Shown in pieces: positions 9,100 through 18,191 of a stretch of DNA of 64,000 bases. The position numbers were made by a program, and so were the translations under genes. The notes under the pieces were generated by a model. That model did not search any database, was not told the DNA's origin, and worked only from the letters and a program-made list of their open reading frames with translations. Position 1 is the stretch's first letter; the number at the start of each line of letters is the position of its first letter. The DNA lies in NCBI RefSeq assembly GCF_017353185.1, contig NZ_JAFMYV010000009.1:124001-188000 (forward strand). The letters are read 5' to 3'. The DNA comes from Fibrella rubiginis (GTDB taxonomy: Bacteria > Bacteroidota > Bacteroidia > Cytophagales > Spirosomataceae).

Positions 9100-9674
9100 G
9101 CTGGAAAACCGGGGCTGGCTTTCACCTCTTCAATCTGCTTACGGTGCCGTTCGCAATGGCCGGCGAAGAGAAGCAGGGTCTGGTAGGCGTCGATGGTGCC
9201 AAAGACCAGGTGCTTGAAGTAGTGCGTTCGCCAGTTGCCCGGTGCCGAATGGACATAATCGATGATGGCCGCACGCTGCTCGTCGAAAGCCGCCAATGCC
9301 GCCTCCAGACTACCAAAACGACCCGTCGGTTCGAAGGGTGCGGGGGCTGTAATAGCCGTTTTGCGACTACGGAGGGCTTTCGTCAAATACAGATCCGATA
9401 CCTGAATTTCGGCCCTCTTCTCGGGGGCTTCATCCTGTTGCATCCCCGTTTGCAGTCGACCAAAGATGCCGCCTTCTACCAGCACAATATGTTCCACGCA
9501 CTCGGCTACCGACCACCGGTCTGGGGCTGGCTTGGCTATTGACTGCGCTGCCGAAAGCCCTTGTACGGCGTCATGCAGGGCTTTTTGCGAGCTGTCAAGC
9601 TGCTCGACGGCATACGTGATCTCGTCCTCAGATGCAGGGCCGGTGATCGTAGAGGGGTGTTGTTCTTGTAGCAT
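9096..9674 (-). CDS. DinB-like four-helix-bundle protein (DinB_2)
   Basis: A 192-residue protein with the arrangement of conserved histidines expected of the DinB/YfiT metal-binding four-helix bundle: VAECVEHIVLVEGGIF in helix 2 and GHCERHRKQIEEV near the C terminus. Bacillithiol- or mycothiol-dependent transferases belong to this superfamily, as do many uncharacterised damage-inducible proteins; it is unrelated to DNA polymerase IV DinB. It forms a translationally coupled pair with truC. The substrate is unknown. Confidence 0.8.
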   Translation of the reverse strand: MLQEQHPSTITGPASEDEITYAVEQLDSSQKALHDAVQGLSAAQSIAKPAPDRWSVAECVEHIVLVEGGIFGRLQTGMQQDEAPEKRAEIQVSDLYLTKALRSRKTAITAPAPFEPTGRFGSLEAALAAFDEQRAAIIDYVHSAPGNWRTHYFKHLVFGTIDAYQTLLLFAGHCERHRKQIEEVKASPGFPA

Positions 9675-9680
9675 GTTGCT

Positions 9681-9857
9681 GATTTACGATGTACGAATTA
9701 CGATTTACGATTTTTGCTGACGCCTGTCTGGCGGAGCGTTGCTCCGCTGTTTGACTAATCTATCGCCTATTCAATTGTAAGCGGAACGCTGCCCGGCAAC
9801 GCTTCGCCAGACAGGCGTCAGCAAAAATCGTAAATCGTACCTCGTAAATCGTACATC
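9681..9857. repeat. Long palindrome with heptad flanks (element D)
   Basis: The spacer between the DinB-like gene and the outer-membrane receptor gene holds mirror-image arms. The inner part, from CGATTTTTGCTGACGCC through GTCTGGCG to GCGTTGC, is almost perfect (one mismatch). The outer parts are heptads of two variants, GATTTAC and GATGTAC (also GAATTAC/GAGGTAC), in the same register on both sides but in a different order. The right end reaches the stop codon of the receptor gene at 9859. The loop is AT-rich and about 40 bases long. Confidence 0.88.
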
Positions 9858-9858
9858 T

Positions 9859-12699
9859 CTACAGTTTCATTGCGGCGAAGTGGCGGATTGAGTAATTGAA
9901 CGACACCATAAAGTAGCGGCGCAGCACCAGGCTCTGTACATCGTCTACGTAGCTCTCGGTGGTGGTGCGGGTCACGCTCCGGTTCTGGTTCAGCAGGTCG
10001 AAGGCGGTGATACGCAGTTCGCCCTGTTTTTGCTTGAACAGGTACTGCCCAAGGCTGGCGTTGAGCAGCACGTACTGCTGATTATACCCCGCCGACCGCC
10101 CCGAATTGGCGATATAATACACGTCGGTCTGGACAAATAACCGGTTCCCAAATCGGTGAAAGGCACGGAGGTTGGCCGTGTTCGTAAAAAAGCGCGTATT
10201 TTGCTGAGGCTGAACCGAGTAAGTGGCCACCTGGTAGGTAACGTTGCCCGACAAGTTGAGGTCGGTTTTCTCGTTGATGTTCGTATTCAGGCTCAGCCCT
10301 TGCCCCAGGCTCAGGTTCAGGGCGGTGTTGGCGCGGTCGTTCAGAAAGCTCATGCTCCGGCTGCCCTGTAGGTTGGTACTCCAGCTCACGTTGACCGTCT
10401 GCGCCCCCCACTTGGCGGGCTTGCTGATGTTCATAAACCCAAACAACGAATAGTAACCGTTGGCATTGATGGGGCGTACCTCCTGCGCGCCCGACGGCGA
10501 AATAGTAGTGGCATTTACGATGCGGTTCTGCGTCTGCGTGACGTTCAGCGAGGCCACAAAACTGTGGAACGTGGTCTGATCGTAGGTGCGGTAGTTGAGG
10601 TTGACTACGTGGCTCAGTTCGGGGCGCAGATCGGGGTTGCCTCGGCGAATGTAAAGGGGATTCGAGTTGTCGACGATGGGCTGCAACTGCGATACCGACG
10701 GGGCATTTACGCGGGTGCGGTAGTCGAGGGTAACGTTGCGGTTGCGGCCCAGGTTATACTGAAAACGGGCCGAAGGCAGCACGTTAAAAAATGACCGGTT
10801 CAGTGTGGTGTCGCGCGACAGGTTGTTGGACTGTAACGTTGCGTTTTGCGCGTCCACCCCAATCGTGTACTGGTACTTCACCCGCCGGAACTGATAGGAA
10901 ACGCCCCCGCGCTGGGTAGCAAACACATTGGCATATTTGTTAGTCAACTGATTGTTAACCAGATCATAAGCTCTCGTGCTTTCTTTGAAATCATACACTT
11001 GCCGGTCCGACTTAGTATCGGAATGGGACATCGTATACCGGAATTCAATTGACTTGGCCAGTGACAGCGGCTCGGTGTAAGAGACGGTGAGGTTGTTGGT
11101 CAGCGCGTTGGTTGTTTGTCTATTCTGCTGGTCAATCCGCGATGCAAACAGGCTCGACTGCCCACCCACCGACCGCAGAAACTGGTTCTGCGACTGGTTG
11201 AGTCCGTTGCTGTTCTGGTCGTTGATCGTTGTGATCAAATTGGCCGAAAACGTGCGCCCCCGCCGTTTGAATTTGTGCATCCAGAGCAGCGTATTCGTCC
11301 CCGAAACCCCCTGCACGTTGTTGGTGTAACTGCTGTTGCTGGTGTTCAGCAACGCACCCTGTCCGTCTACGGTGCGGGCCGTAGCCAGGCTGCTGGTCTG
11401 GTTGTTGGTGAAACTCAGGTTCGGGATGAGCCGGATTGAGTTGGCTGAGTCGAGGCGGTAGTTGAGTTGCAGGTTGATGCGGTGAGCACCGTTTGCCAGG
11501 CCGCTGCCATTCTGTTTGTCGGTGAAATTCGTTTGCGACGCGGCCGTGGCACTGTTGGGCAGGGTGGTTTCGCGGCGGCTGGTCTGCTCGTTCTGGGTGT
11601 TGGTCTGGTTGTAGAAATAGCTGGTGCTGATGTCGACTTTGGTGCCAATGGCATCGGAGAAATTCAGGCCACCCGCCAGGGCCCGCGTGATGCCCGTGGG
11701 CGATAGACCGCTGGCGTTGCTACCCACGATACCCCCGCCGCCCTGACTACCCCCGCCTTGTCCGCCGCCACCCTGACCACCGCCACCCTGACCACCACCG
11801 CCGCCGGTTGGACCGTTGCCCAGTCCATCACCAGTGAAATTCTGCTGGTTAATGTTGTTCAATTGCCCTACGCCGCTTAGCTGCTGCCCATTGTTGAATC
11901 GGTTTACGCTCAGCCGGGCCTGATACCGCGCGTTGCCCGCCTCGTCGGTACCGTACCCAGCCGACTGCTGTCCGAAAACACCCCGCCGCCGGTCACGCTT
12001 GGTCACGAGGTTTACCGTCCGGTCGCGTTCGCCATCATCTACCCCCGAAAACTGCGATTGCTCCGACTGCCGGTCGAACACCTGCACCCGCTCAATCATG
12101 TCGGCGGGGAGGTTACGGGTGGCCATTTTGGGGTCGTTGCCGAAAAACGGTTTCCCATCTACCAGCACCCGCCGCACGTCCTGCCCCTGCGCCTTCACGT
12201 TGCCATCGCGGTCTACTTCCATGCCCGGAAGCTTTTTCAGCAGATCTTCCACCTGGGCGTTGGGCTGCGTTTTAAACGACCCCGCGTTGAACTCCAGGGT
12301 GTCGCCTTTCACGCTCACGGGCGGACGTTCCTGCACCACCACAACCTCGTTGAGCGTCTGGGTTTGTGATAGTACCCTGATGGTGTCCAGACTAACCGTG
12401 GGTTGCGCTGCCGTGAGGGTTAGCAACACCGATTTGGGCCGGTAGCCCACGTAGGTAATCAGGAGCCGATATCGCCCCAGGGCCAGATTCTGGACCGAAA
12501 AATCGCCGTCGCCACCCGTAGTCTGCACCTGCACAAACGACGAATCTCGCGCCAGCAGCACGGATACGTTGGCTTCCATAAGCGGTTTTTTCGTGACCGA
12601 ATCAATCACGAACCCGCTTACCTGACCTGATCTGGCCGGTTTGTTCTGTGCCAGTCCTGCCAGTGGCAGCAGGAAGAATCCAAGCAGAAAAAGGCGCAT
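9859..12699 (-). CDS. TonB-receptor-like outer-membrane beta-barrel protein
   Basis: A 946-residue protein; the ATG at 12697-12699 starts a good signal peptide (MRLFLLGFFLLPLAGLAQ), whereas the longer open frame has an unsuitable N terminus. Domains in order: signal, CarboxypepD_reg-like beta-sandwich (about 25-105), plug-like region with VRRVLVDGKPFFGNDP, then a long barrel of the OMP_b-brl_3 type. A loop around residues 290-330 is almost pure glycine/glutamine (repeated GGGGQ). The family accompanies GLPGLI proteins, as here, and is usually assigned to import or export of an unknown ligand across the outer membrane. Start codon and family are well supported. Confidence 0.88.
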   Translation of the reverse strand: MRLFLLGFFLLPLAGLAQNKPARSGQVSGFVIDSVTKKPLMEANVSVLLARDSSFVQVQTTGGDGDFSVQNLALGRYRLLITYVGYRPKSVLLTLTAAQPTVSLDTIRVLSQTQTLNEVVVVQERPPVSVKGDTLEFNAGSFKTQPNAQVEDLLKKLPGMEVDRDGNVKAQGQDVRRVLVDGKPFFGNDPKMATRNLPADMIERVQVFDRQSEQSQFSGVDDGERDRTVNLVTKRDRRRGVFGQQSAGYGTDEAGNARYQARLSVNRFNNGQQLSGVGQLNNINQQNFTGDGLGNGPTGGGGGQGGGGQGGGGQGGGSQGGGGIVGSNASGLSPTGITRALAGGLNFSDAIGTKVDISTSYFYNQTNTQNEQTSRRETTLPNSATAASQTNFTDKQNGSGLANGAHRINLQLNYRLDSANSIRLIPNLSFTNNQTSSLATARTVDGQGALLNTSNSSYTNNVQGVSGTNTLLWMHKFKRRGRTFSANLITTINDQNSNGLNQSQNQFLRSVGGQSSLFASRIDQQNRQTTNALTNNLTVSYTEPLSLAKSIEFRYTMSHSDTKSDRQVYDFKESTRAYDLVNNQLTNKYANVFATQRGGVSYQFRRVKYQYTIGVDAQNATLQSNNLSRDTTLNRSFFNVLPSARFQYNLGRNRNVTLDYRTRVNAPSVSQLQPIVDNSNPLYIRRGNPDLRPELSHVVNLNYRTYDQTTFHSFVASLNVTQTQNRIVNATTISPSGAQEVRPINANGYYSLFGFMNISKPAKWGAQTVNVSWSTNLQGSRSMSFLNDRANTALNLSLGQGLSLNTNINEKTDLNLSGNVTYQVATYSVQPQQNTRFFTNTANLRAFHRFGNRLFVQTDVYYIANSGRSAGYNQQYVLLNASLGQYLFKQKQGELRITAFDLLNQNRSVTRTTTESYVDDVQSLVLRRYFMVSFNYSIRHFAAMKL

Positions 12700-12706
12700 G
12701 GCGTGG

Positions 12707-13603
12707 CTAGTTTCTGATCGGGAAGTCGCGCGATTGCTGTTGCCGCAAGGTAGCCATGGCCTTCTGCCGAATGGTCCGCAGTTCATCGGCCGACACGGTC
12801 TTGGCATCGGCGCGGGGTTTCAGCAAGGCTTCATTCACGGCTCCCGCATCGATCTTGGTAGCCCGGTACATCAAATCATCGCTTTCGATGAAGAGCACCA
12901 CACCTTTGTCGGGGGTGAAATTGGGCGCGGGCGAGTAGGTAAAGGGCAGGTCGGTGGTAAACCAGACCGAGCAGGGCTGTTCTTTAATGGTGCAGGTGGC
13001 CCGCTGGCAGGTATACCCCAGAATAGTCTTGGTTTTGCCCGTCACCTTCCAGTCGGCGGGGCGGGCGGCAGTCACCTCGGTTTGGTAATATTCTTTCTTC
13101 GTCGAATCGATATTGAGCGTAGTCAGCTGGAAACTTTTGCCCGTAGTAAGGTCGGTATGCGTAGCCTGCTCCATAGGCATCCTGAACCGGTTCATGCGTT
13201 GTTGCATGGCCCGCATCTGTTCGGGTGTACGCTCACCCCCGCCGTTGTTGCCGTCAGGCCGGTCACCACCGGGCCTGTCGCCCCCGCCAGGAAAGCCCCC
13301 ACCCGGCCCGCCGCGAAACATGCGCATCTGGTTGCGACCGCCGTTGTCTGCTTTGGCCCACTGCCCGCCAAATTCCACTTTTTCGACGCCCTCTGTTGTT
13401 TCGGGCACCTCGAATTTGCGGCCATCGGGCAAGGTGCCACCGGGTCTGATTTCCTGCCCGTTTACGTTGATTCGGATGTTCGACGGATCAATCCGGCGCA
13501 TGGTCTCGTAGGTAATCGTACCCGACGTGGGGGCGGTTTGGGCGTTGGCCAGCGGGCAGGTTAAGAGGCTGGAAGCCAGCAGTAGGTAGTGATGATGTTT
13601 CAT
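12707..13603 (-). CDS. GLPGLI family secreted protein
   Basis: A 298-residue protein with signal peptide (MKHHHYLLLASSLLTCPLANAQ). The central part contains the GLPGLI-family blocks TKTILGYTCQRATC and VWFTTDLPF, and the strand pattern of that family. A Gly/Pro/Arg-rich stretch around 98-125 (GGPGGGFPGGGDRPGG) is an insertion not needed for the fold. It is seven bases upstream of the barrel gene, the standard GLPGLI/OMP pairing in Bacteroidota. The function of the family is not established; a periplasmic or surface role linked to the barrel protein is inferred. Confidence 0.85.
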   Translation of the reverse strand: MKHHHYLLLASSLLTCPLANAQTAPTSGTITYETMRRIDPSNIRINVNGQEIRPGGTLPDGRKFEVPETTEGVEKVEFGGQWAKADNGGRNQMRMFRGGPGGGFPGGGDRPGGDRPDGNNGGGERTPEQMRAMQQRMNRFRMPMEQATHTDLTTGKSFQLTTLNIDSTKKEYYQTEVTAARPADWKVTGKTKTILGYTCQRATCTIKEQPCSVWFTTDLPFTYSPAPNFTPDKGVVLFIESDDLMYRATKIDAGAVNEALLKPRADAKTVSADELRTIRQKAMATLRQQQSRDFPIRN

Positions 13604-13693
13604 GGTATAAGGAATTGGTTATTGGGTCAACGTTGCATTGGAGGCACAAAAAACGCGCACGTAAACTGTTCATCTGGCGTCTGGTTGGCCTGA

Positions 13694-15085
13694 TCACTGT
13701 TTCAGCACCCGGGCGGTGCCAAGCCGCGTACCGTTCTGATCAAAGGCCGTGAGCACATACAGGCCCGCACCCAGGGTCTGGAGAGCCAACTCGTCGGTGC
13801 CGCCAGTCGTTTGCAGGACCAGCCTCCCCGCCGAATCGACCAGGTGAACAGCGTGGGCCGGTTGGCTGCCCGCTTCTACCCGGATGCGGTCATGCGTGGG
13901 GTTTGGATACACCCGCAACGACTGCCCGGTGGCGGGGTCGGTGCTCAACACCTGAATCTCGCCGGTTGCGTAGGTGCGCAGGGCCTCCAGCATACAGGGC
14001 ATGATCTGGGTGCTGCCGCTGCCAAACATGCTGAATCCACCGTCCCATTCCCACCAGGCCGACGGAATCTGAAACTTGCCCAGCGCATAGTAGATCGCCT
14101 CGGCGTGCTGGCAGCGGCTGGCCGGGCTTGCGTTGAGGTTATACGACCCAAATTCGCCCAGGAAAATAGGTACGCCCTTTGCCTCCGACCAGGCTTTGGC
14201 CGCGCCGATGCGTTGGTAGATGACCTCGTAAGTGGCCTCCTTAGCGTAGTTGTTGATGGCCCCTTCTACCCACGTACCCCTTGCCGATGCCGGTACGCTG
14301 ATGGGGCTTCCCGGAACGGCCGGAAACGGAATGTTTTTCAGATCGGGAATGCCCTGTCCAGCCCAGGTAGCCCCCTGGTGAGTAAACACAAAGGGATCAT
14401 AGAAGTGGAAAGTATACAGAATGTTGGGGTCGGTAAAGGGTTCCGACTGAAGCATGGCGTCGCGGCCATTCCAGTTGTGAAAACCCACCACCAGCGTGTG
14501 GTTGGGAGCAATGGCGCGTACGGTTTGAATCAGGGTCTCGGCCTGTTTTCGCCAGGTGGCAGCGGTCATGCCGTTGGGTTCGTTACGCAGTTCAAAGAGC
14601 ACCCGTTCGGGGTCGGTGGTTTTGTAGCGCTCGGCAATTTGTTGCCATAGCCATACCAGCCGCGCGGTGGTATCGGCCCCGGCAAGACTCCGGTCAAACT
14701 CCACATGGTGCAGGTCAATGAGTACGTTCAGGTTATTGGCCAGTGCCCATTTCACCAGCGAATCGGGCGCGTAAAGCTGGTCGGGCGCATCCCACTTATA
14801 AGGTGGCTGTAGTGTGGCCCAGGCCCCAAAATTGATGGGTATACGTACGGTTTTGAAGCCCGCTTTTGCCAGATCGGCCATTTTTTGTTTGCGGGCAGCT
14901 ACGTCGGCGGGTTTGGCGAAATCACTGAAATGCCGGGCTTTGGTGCCATTCCAGTAGTTTTCCAGAAACGACATATTCATGCCCATACCCAGGCGGGAGG
15001 CCCGTTTTTGCGCCGCTGTCTGCCCAAAGACGGGGTTGATGAGTTGACAGATTGTTAGTAAACAGAAAAATAATGGACGTAGCAT
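13694..15085 (-). CDS. GH5-family glycanase with T9SS sorting domain
   Basis: A 463-residue protein: signal peptide (to about residue 21), a GH5 (cellulase-like) TIM barrel to about 375, and a type A T9SS sorting domain (LRVYPNPTHDRIRVE onward). The acid/base is E169 in FELRNEPN and the nucleophile E311 in FLGEFGSY, as in GH5. GH5 enzymes cleave beta-1,4-glucans, mannans or related polymers with retention; the specific polymer cannot be read from the sequence. It stands alone on the minus strand, with a 130-bp spacer to the GLPGLI gene. Confidence 0.92.
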   Translation of the reverse strand: MLRPLFFCLLTICQLINPVFGQTAAQKRASRLGMGMNMSFLENYWNGTKARHFSDFAKPADVAARKQKMADLAKAGFKTVRIPINFGAWATLQPPYKWDAPDQLYAPDSLVKWALANNLNVLIDLHHVEFDRSLAGADTTARLVWLWQQIAERYKTTDPERVLFELRNEPNGMTAATWRKQAETLIQTVRAIAPNHTLVVGFHNWNGRDAMLQSEPFTDPNILYTFHFYDPFVFTHQGATWAGQGIPDLKNIPFPAVPGSPISVPASARGTWVEGAINNYAKEATYEVIYQRIGAAKAWSEAKGVPIFLGEFGSYNLNASPASRCQHAEAIYYALGKFQIPSAWWEWDGGFSMFGSGSTQIMPCMLEALRTYATGEIQVLSTDPATGQSLRVYPNPTHDRIRVEAGSQPAHAVHLVDSAGRLVLQTTGGTDELALQTLGAGLYVLTAFDQNGTRLGTARVLKQ

Positions 15086-15160
15086 AAGTTCGATCAGGAC
15101 GTTAACTTTAGAAGCTACTGGTCTGTGAATTTACTCCCATTTTTGTGGCGTGTAGCCTGG

Positions 15161-15252
15161 AGCGTCAAGAGTGTAGAGCAACGGGCGAAGAGCGTAGAGC
15201 AAGAGAGGTAGTGCGTAGGGCTTCCACCCGCCTTTGTCTAATCCTACGCACT
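15161..15252. repeat. Heptad-word tract with partial inverted copy
   Basis: From 15161 the spacer runs in exact 7-bp steps (AGCGTCA, AGAGTGT, AGAGCAA, CGGGCGA, AGAGCGT, AGAGCAA, and so on). A 10-bp perfect inverted pair (AGTGCGTAGG at 15210-15219, CCTACGCACT at 15243-15252) closes the right part. It looks like an incomplete or decayed member of the intergenic palindrome family, between the GH5 start and the metal-receptor gene. Confidence 0.7.
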
Positions 15253-15284
15253 CAGCGTTTCCCACTCATCACTCATTTATCTCC

Positions 15285-16040
15285 ATGCATCGCATCGTCT
15301 CCATTGTTCCTTCGCAAACCGAGCTGTTGTTCCATCTGGGCGTTGGCTCGCTGGTGGTGGGACGGACAAAATTCTGCATTCATCCCGCCCCCGCCGTAAG
15401 CCGCGTGCCGGTGGTGGGCGGGACCAAAAACGTTGATATCGAGCGTGTTGCTGCGTTGAAACCAACGCTTATTCTGGCCAACCGCGAAGAAAATACCCGC
15501 GCCGACGTGGAAGCTCTGCAAGCCATTGCGCCCGTGCACGTCACCGACGTAAACACGCTGCCCGATGCCCTGCAAATGATCTGCGACGTTGGTCAGCTGA
15601 CAGGTAAAAATGCAGAAGCTGAGCAACTTACGTCAGAAATTGGTCAGTCAATGGCAACCCTAACGCCACCCTCAACCCGCCCGTCGGTGGCGTACCTGAT
15701 CTGGCGAAAACCCTGGATGGTGGCCGCCGCCGATACGTTTATCGACGCCATGCTGACCGCAGCTGGCTTTACTAATGTGTTTTCAGATCGAACCCGCTAC
15801 CCGGTTGTTGACGAGGCCGACTGGCAGACGGTTCGTCCCGACCTTATTTTCCTGTCGTCGGAACCGTACCCGTTTAAAGACAGGCACATGGCCGAGCTAC
15901 AGCAACTATGCCCGTTGGCCAGAATCCGGCTCGTGGATGGTGAACTGTTTAGTTGGTACGGCAGCCGGCTGCGGCAATCGGCCGCTTATTTTCGGCAGCT
16001 TCAGAACGATACCAACCAGTCTCTTTTTGTGCCTTTGTAG
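15285..16040 (+). CDS. Helical-backbone metal receptor / BtuF-like protein without signal peptide
   Basis: The ATG at 15285 (MHRIVSIVPSQTELLF) gives a 251-residue protein that begins directly with the first strand of the periplasmic-binding-protein type III fold; the upstream extension is repeat-derived and unsuitable. Blocks RIVSIVPSQTELL, IERVAALKPTLILAN and WQTVRPDLIFLSSEPYPF match cobalamin/heme/siderophore-binding proteins of the BtuF/FhuD class. Absence of a signal peptide suggests a cytoplasmic variant, common in Bacteroidota, rather than an ABC-transporter receptor. No transporter genes are adjacent. The ligand is unknown. Confidence 0.82.
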   Translation: MHRIVSIVPSQTELLFHLGVGSLVVGRTKFCIHPAPAVSRVPVVGGTKNVDIERVAALKPTLILANREENTRADVEALQAIAPVHVTDVNTLPDALQMICDVGQLTGKNAEAEQLTSEIGQSMATLTPPSTRPSVAYLIWRKPWMVAAADTFIDAMLTAAGFTNVFSDRTRYPVVDEADWQTVRPDLIFLSSEPYPFKDRHMAELQQLCPLARIRLVDGELFSWYGSRLRQSAAYFRQLQNDTNQSLFVPL

Positions 16041-16139
16041 CCTGCGTAGCCCTCTTAATTGGTGGACTAAAAAAAGTAGTAGCCATTTTTAACCCGTCGC
16101 CTGACCGAATTACCCGGCTGCGTTCGTAATTTTCGCCTT

Positions 16140-17195
16140 ATGATGAAACTGCCTCTATCTATTTTGTTGCTGTCTGCGCTCTGGGCCGGACAGGGTTGCC
16201 AATCGAAAGCAGCCAAAGAAACCACCGCCAACGACAGTACTGCCACCACCGTTGCGTCTACATCGGCCACCACCACCGAGACCAGCACCCCCGCCAGTAC
16301 CAGCACCGCTACCCCCGATTCGGTGGCCGCGGGTAAAGAACTCTCACCCATTGACTCATTGGGGTTGATTGGTCCCAAAATCACGGGCGCTATTCTGCCT
16401 GGCAAGCGCATTCTGGCCTATTATGGCAACCCGCACTCGAAGAAAATGGGCGTACTGGGCGAATACCCCAAAGACGAGATGCTCCGTATGCTCGACAAAC
16501 AGGCTGTAGCGTGGGTTCAGCAGGATTCGGCCAAAACACCGGTGCAGAAAGCCCTTCACCTGGTGGCGATTTCGGCGCAGGGACTACCCGGAAAAAATGG
16601 CCACTACAGCATGCGGATGTCTGACAAAACGATCCGCAAAGTGATCCGTTGGGCGGCAGAGCATAACTCCATCTGCTTCCTCGACATTCAGGTGGGCCAC
16701 GCACCGCTGGGACCTGAGATGGAATTTCTGAAACCCTACATTGAACTTCCTTACGTTCACCTGGGTATCGATCCTGAATTTTCGATGAAAACCGGCGCTC
16801 GTCCTGGCTCAAAAATTGGTACCTACGATGCCGCCGACGTAAACCAGGCGGTGCAGTTTCTGAGCCGTATTGTCCGCGACAAGAAGTTGCCCCCCAAGAT
16901 TCTGGTTGTACACCGGTTTACCCGCCGCATGGTGACCAACTACAAAAATATCAAGCTCGACCCGAATGTACAGATCGTGATGAACATGGACGGCTGGGGA
17001 CCACCTTCCCTCAAGCGCGATACCTACCACGACTACATTCAAACTGAACCCGTGCAATACACCGGTTTCAAGTTGTTCTACCACAACGACTTACGTAAGG
17101 TAGATATGAACTCAAAATACAAGGTACCGCACCTGATGGAACCTTCAGAAGTGCTGTCGCTCACCCCAAAACCACTGTACATTCAGTATCAGTAA
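16140..17195 (+). CDS. Uncharacterised lipoprotein with Ser/Thr-rich linker
   Basis: A 351-residue protein with a lipobox ending at C20 (GQGCQSK). Residues 24-62 are a low-complexity Ser/Thr/Ala tether, after which a globular domain starts (GPKITGAILPGKRILAYYGNPHS). The order of strands with LHLVAIS, ICFLDIQVGH, PYVHLGIDPEFSM, ILVVHRFT and VQIVMNMDGWG suggests a TIM-barrel-like or polysaccharide-deacetylase-like alpha/beta fold, but no family motif is certain. The H-x-G-I-D-P-E-F segment looks catalytic or metal binding. It probably sits on the outer leaflet or in the periplasm. Function unknown. Confidence 0.75.
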   Translation: MMKLPLSILLLSALWAGQGCQSKAAKETTANDSTATTVASTSATTTETSTPASTSTATPDSVAAGKELSPIDSLGLIGPKITGAILPGKRILAYYGNPHSKKMGVLGEYPKDEMLRMLDKQAVAWVQQDSAKTPVQKALHLVAISAQGLPGKNGHYSMRMSDKTIRKVIRWAAEHNSICFLDIQVGHAPLGPEMEFLKPYIELPYVHLGIDPEFSMKTGARPGSKIGTYDAADVNQAVQFLSRIVRDKKLPPKILVVHRFTRRMVTNYKNIKLDPNVQIVMNMDGWGPPSLKRDTYHDYIQTEPVQYTGFKLFYHNDLRKVDMNSKYKVPHLMEPSEVLSLTPKPLYIQYQ

Positions 17196-17307
17196 AAGGA
17201 GGAACGGACAAAAGGAGGAGAGGGAGGAAGGGATTGCTGACGCCAGCGAATTAAGGCCACGTCAGCAATCCCTTCCTCCCTCTCCTCCTTTTGTCCGTTC
17301 CTCCTTT
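17195..17307. repeat. Long perfect palindrome spanning stop to stop (element E)
   Basis: Arms 17195-17242 and 17260-17307 are perfect inverted copies of 48 bp with a 17-base loop. The arms step in heptads (AGGAGGA, ACGGACA, AAAGGAG, GAGAGGG, AGGAAGG) and end in the tip GATTGCTGACG. The element shares one base with the TAA stop of the lipoprotein gene on the left and one base with the TGA stop of the acyltransferase gene on the right, so it exactly fills the gap between two convergent genes. Confidence 0.97.
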
Positions 17308-18179
17308 CACTCCAGCTTCCCCCACAACTTCGCGTATTTCTCGCGTTGGTGTTTCCAGCGTTTGTGCGACCAAAGCCAATTGGCAGGGTTGCGCTGAATC
17401 GTGTTTGTCAGCTCGTCGCGGTAGCGTTCAATAAGTTGGCCTTCGGGCAGTGTGTCATAGGGCGGTTCGGCCAGTAGCGTGAATGTTGCCTGGTAGTAGC
17501 CCCGCTTAACACGAACCATCTCAGCGTATAAAACGGGCAGTTTCAGGTTACGCGCCAGCCGTTCGGCACCGGTATAGAAGGGGGTGTCGCGGTGCAGAAA
17601 ATCAATCCAATAGGCCGATTCGGGCTGATTGGGCATCTGATCGGCTACCAGAGCGATCAGGCGCGGAATGTTTCGCCGCAGGACCAGTTCGCGGGGTAGG
17701 CGCTGCATCGGAATCAGGTAGGGGCCAAAACTCGATCGGATGCGTTGCATCAACCGTTCTGAGAAAGGGCTGTTCAGCGGTTTGTATACACTGTCTACCC
17801 GCATGCCATAGAGGCTTGCCGCAGATGGCAGCCACTCCCAATTGCATTGATGCGCCGCCAGGCCAACAACCGCCTGCCCTCGTTCCAGCAGATCCATAGC
17901 CACTTCCGGGTTCGTGTATACAACACGGCGACGCAGTTCATCGGCCGACAGACCAGGCAGTTTTATTGTCTCCACCAGTATATCGCTGATGTTGCGGTAA
18001 TAGGCTTTGGCAATGTCCCACCGTTCGGGTTCGGTGAGGGTAGGAAACGAGTGGCGGAGATTGTCGAGAATAACGGCCCGTCGGTAGCGGACCAGGTAAG
18101 TTAGCAGGAGGTACAGGATGTCTGCTACCCTATAGAGAATGAAAAACGGCAACGAGGCCAGTACCCGGAACGCAATCAT
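17307..18179 (-). CDS. Lipid A acyltransferase-like protein (LpxL/HtrB family)
   Basis: A 290-residue protein with an N-terminal membrane anchor and the HX4E catalytic pair of the LpxL/LpxM family: H110 and E115 in GLAAHQCNWEW. Further family blocks are DNLRHSFPTLTEPE near the N terminus and NPANWLWSHKRWK at the C terminus. It should add a secondary acyl chain to lipid A or a related lipid at the inner membrane. A perfect -7 box TATCTTTG lies four bases before the ATG. Family assignment is strong; the acyl donor and position are unknown. Confidence 0.9.
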   Translation of the reverse strand: MIAFRVLASLPFFILYRVADILYLLLTYLVRYRRAVILDNLRHSFPTLTEPERWDIAKAYYRNISDILVETIKLPGLSADELRRRVVYTNPEVAMDLLERGQAVVGLAAHQCNWEWLPSAASLYGMRVDSVYKPLNSPFSERLMQRIRSSFGPYLIPMQRLPRELVLRRNIPRLIALVADQMPNQPESAYWIDFLHRDTPFYTGAERLARNLKLPVLYAEMVRVKRGYYQATFTLLAEPPYDTLPEGQLIERYRDELTNTIQRNPANWLWSHKRWKHQREKYAKLWGKLE

Positions 18180-18183
18180 AGAG

Positions 18184-18191
18184 CAAAGATA
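18184..18191 (-). promoter_or_regulatory. Bacteroidota -7 box of the LpxL-like gene
   Basis: On the minus strand the sequence TATCTTTG matches the TAnnTTTG consensus of the Bacteroidota primary sigma factor. Only four bases (CTCT) separate it from the ATG, so the transcript should start at or next to the start codon. Confidence 0.7.
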
